DNA of 64,000 nt. Source: UBA11612 sp963662375 (GTDB lineage Bacteria; Pseudomonadota; Alphaproteobacteria; Rhodospirillales; Rhodospirillaceae). The DNA is taken from NCBI GenBank assembly GCA_963662375.2, contig CAXXRP010000005.1, positions 124,001-188,000 on the forward strand, given 5' to 3'. The notes beneath the pieces were generated by a model. The model saw only the letters and a list, made by a program, of their open reading frames with translations, was not told where the DNA came from and made no database searches. This document shows, in pieces, positions 62,601 to 64,000 of this stretch; position 1 is the first letter of the stretch; the number at the start of each line of letters is the position of its first letter. The translations under genes were made by a program, and so were the position numbers.

Positions 62601-63430
62601 GCCTTGAGGCCCGGCCGCGCGCGATAATCTTGTAAGGGAACGGCCATCCCGCGACTCTGCATGTCCGTGAGAATATGCAGGCACAGGTCATAGGATTTGT
62701 AAAAGCTGTGCAGCATCGTCACCAGCTTGAACAACCGCTTCGCCGGATAACTGTTCAAGGTGGCGAGATCGGTTACATAAATAGCGTGGCGTAAACCACT
62801 TAATTCAATCCGCTCAGTGGCACGGCGGGATTAGACACCGGCGTATAGAACATGCGGCTCAAGCCCGAAAGGGCGTGTGGTTGAAAGCCCTGGCCGCGCA
62901 TATGGTTATCGATGTCCAGGAACAAAGGATAGCCCTCATACTGCGACACAAATTCCATTTCCACTTCCACCGCCATGGCCGTGGGCAGCAGCCGTTCCGC
63001 GCTGCACAGCACGTCCAATGCAGCGCTTTGAACATCAATCTGTAGAAAATCGATTTCAGACTCCGAGATGACGTCATTCAAGCGCTTGGTTTCCACGGGT
63101 AGGTGCCTTTGACGGCGGGGTAATCGGTTAAAGTCGTGAAGCGCCTTACAACGGCATCGTTAAGACGGTACAGCGAACTTGTGTAGCCGAAGGTGGTTTC
63201 ATAAAAGGTCGCGGGTCCTCCGCGGCCTACGAAGACCGGGTAGCATCTGCTGGATGCGCGGACCCCGGAATTGAAAGTCGCGCCGGCGCTCTTATTTGGC
63301 CCCAAACCAAGGGTCGCGGCTTTGTTTCGGTCAACTAAGTCCTAATAGAATGCAGATTTAACCACTGGCGCCGCGCCAACGTCCACGAGCAGCATTAGCT
63401 CCAAATCCGGAACCAATTCTTAGAAACTGA
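62597..63430 (-). pseudogene. Decayed FkbM-family methyltransferase
   Basis: Homology runs from LVPDLELMLLVDVGAAPVV through an in-frame TAG (63342-63344), then VGRGGPATFYETTFGYTSSL, a one-base shift near 63098, SEIDFLQIDVQSAALDVL, AVEVEMEFVSQYEGYPLF, another shift near 62800, and YPAKRLFKLVTMLHSFYKSY. These are FkbM-type methyltransferase signatures. It ends at 62597, touching folD tail to tail. It is clearly non-functional. Confidence 0.82.
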
Positions 63431-63457
63431 AAGCCGTATGAACCACCGGTATTCGCG

Positions 63458-64000
63458 CTAATTGAACTTGCTGAAGTCCGGCGCGCGTTTTTCGAGGAAA
63501 GCGGTAGCCGCCTCTCTGAATTCCGCCGATGCCAGCCGCTCACCGACCGCGCGGTTCTCCAATGCGATACGTTCAAAGATTTTATCGGCGTCCGCGCGCA
63601 AAAGCGCCTTTGCCTGACGGAGCGCGGCAGGTGGTTTCGAGGCCAGCGCCTTGGCCTTATCCATGACCGTGGCCATCAATGCGTCCGGAGCGACCACAGC
63701 GTTAATGATGCCAAGGCTTGCGGCCCTCTCAGCGTCGAAGGCCTCGCCCAACAACAGTAGTTCCGCGGCGCGTGCATTGCCTACTATACGTGGCAGCAGA
63801 AATGTGGAAGCGAACTCCGGCACGATGGCGATATTAACGAAGGGCAGTTGAAACTTTGCCGACGGCACGGCGTAGACCAGGTCGCAGTGCGGCAACATTG
63901 TTGTGCCCACACCCACCGCCACACCGTTCACAGCCGCAATAACCGGCTTTGGAAACTTCGCCAAGCAAGCCATGAACTGGAACACCGGCGCGTCTGGTGT
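63458..64000 (-). CDS. Enoyl-CoA hydratase/isomerase family protein (partial)
   Basis: The gene continues past the window end; about 180 C-terminal residues are seen. KPVIAAVNGVAVGVGTTMLPHCDLVYAV is the crotonase oxyanion-hole and core motif, and FQLPFVNIAIVPEFASTFLLPRI holds the second catalytic glutamate region (VPEFAS). It hydrates or isomerises acyl-CoA thioesters, probably in fatty-acid breakdown. The start is outside the window. Confidence 0.9.
   Translation of the reverse strand, partial: TPDAPVFQFMACLAKFPKPVIAAVNGVAVGVGTTMLPHCDLVYAVPSAKFQLPFVNIAIVPEFASTFLLPRIVGNARAAELLLLGEAFDAERAASLGIINAVVAPDALMATVMDKAKALASKPPAALRQAKALLRADADKIFERIALENRAVGERLASAEFREAATAFLEKRAPDFSKFN

Noticed and set aside
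1..64000. CRISPR arrays, phage or conjugative modules
   Set aside because: No regularly spaced repeats and no integrase, capsid or conjugation genes were seen; the only mobile DNA is the IS21/IS1595 pair.

Overview
The window reads as a chromosome segment of an alphaproteobacterium, probably Rhodospirillales-like. The evidence is gene order and family content: the lnt-corC-ybeY-phoH-miaB block next to fur, an xre-metK-trmB unit, rimP-nusA-ylxR-infB-rbfA-truB-rpsO-pnp, a MucR regulator, the alphaproteobacterial Mic60/HemY pair, and an SDHAF4-type (DUF1674) gene beside rsmB. The exact taxon cannot be fixed from the sequence alone.

Layout. 0.2-2.7 kb: UDP-xylose synthase and HldE (heptose activation). 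2.9-5.2 kb: a nitronate monooxygenase family protein and a glycerophosphodiesterase. 5.2-14.7 kb: transcription/translation genes on the minus strand (pnp, rpsO, truB, rbfA, infB, ylxR, nusA, rimP). A clear intrinsic terminator at 14.75 kb separates them from 14.8-25.8 kb (trmB, metK, xre, lnt, corC, ybeY, phoH, miaB, an olsA/olsB-like acyltransferase pair, fur). 25.9-31.5 kb: mucR, tusA-like, a truncated rimI, tsaB, a VanX/DdpX-type dipeptidase, hemY, mic60 and a broken hemD. 31.5-36.7 kb: tsaD, UDP-glucuronate 4-epimerase, gpsA, a bifunctional ManC with a basic tail, and a YciI protein. 37.6-44.2 kb: acs, two exported proteins (a haem-c-motif protein and a Vgb-like propeller), an SDHAF4-like gene and rsmB. 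44.3-60.7 kb: a surface-glycan region with glycosyltransferases, methyltransferases, AsnB, a flippase-like membrane protein and a plus-strand cassette of WbpG, methyltransferase, HisH2, HisF2 and hexapeptide transferase. It ends in an acyl-CoA ligase gene split by an IS21 element nested in an IS1595 remnant. 60.7-64 kb: tRNA-Ala(CGC), yggT, a frameshifted DUF167 gene, folD, a decayed fkbM and the C-terminal part of an enoyl-CoA hydratase.

Two themes stand out. First, the wbpG-hisH2-hisF2 set looks like the ammonia-dependent sugar amidination machinery known from O-antigen clusters. HisF2 has lost the Asp at position 11 that histidine-pathway HisF uses, so the set is unlikely to serve histidine synthesis. 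Here the set is joined to an unassigned methyltransferase and acyltransferase. Second, accessory genes are heavily decayed (4,6-dehydratase, FkbM, a DUF1698 methyltransferase, an SDR epimerase, the ligase, rimI, hemD, a GNAT tail), while about 20 kb of core genes show no frameshift. That contrast points to real gene loss rather than poor sequence, although a few single-base changes in homopolymers (hemD, DUF167) could be sequencing errors.
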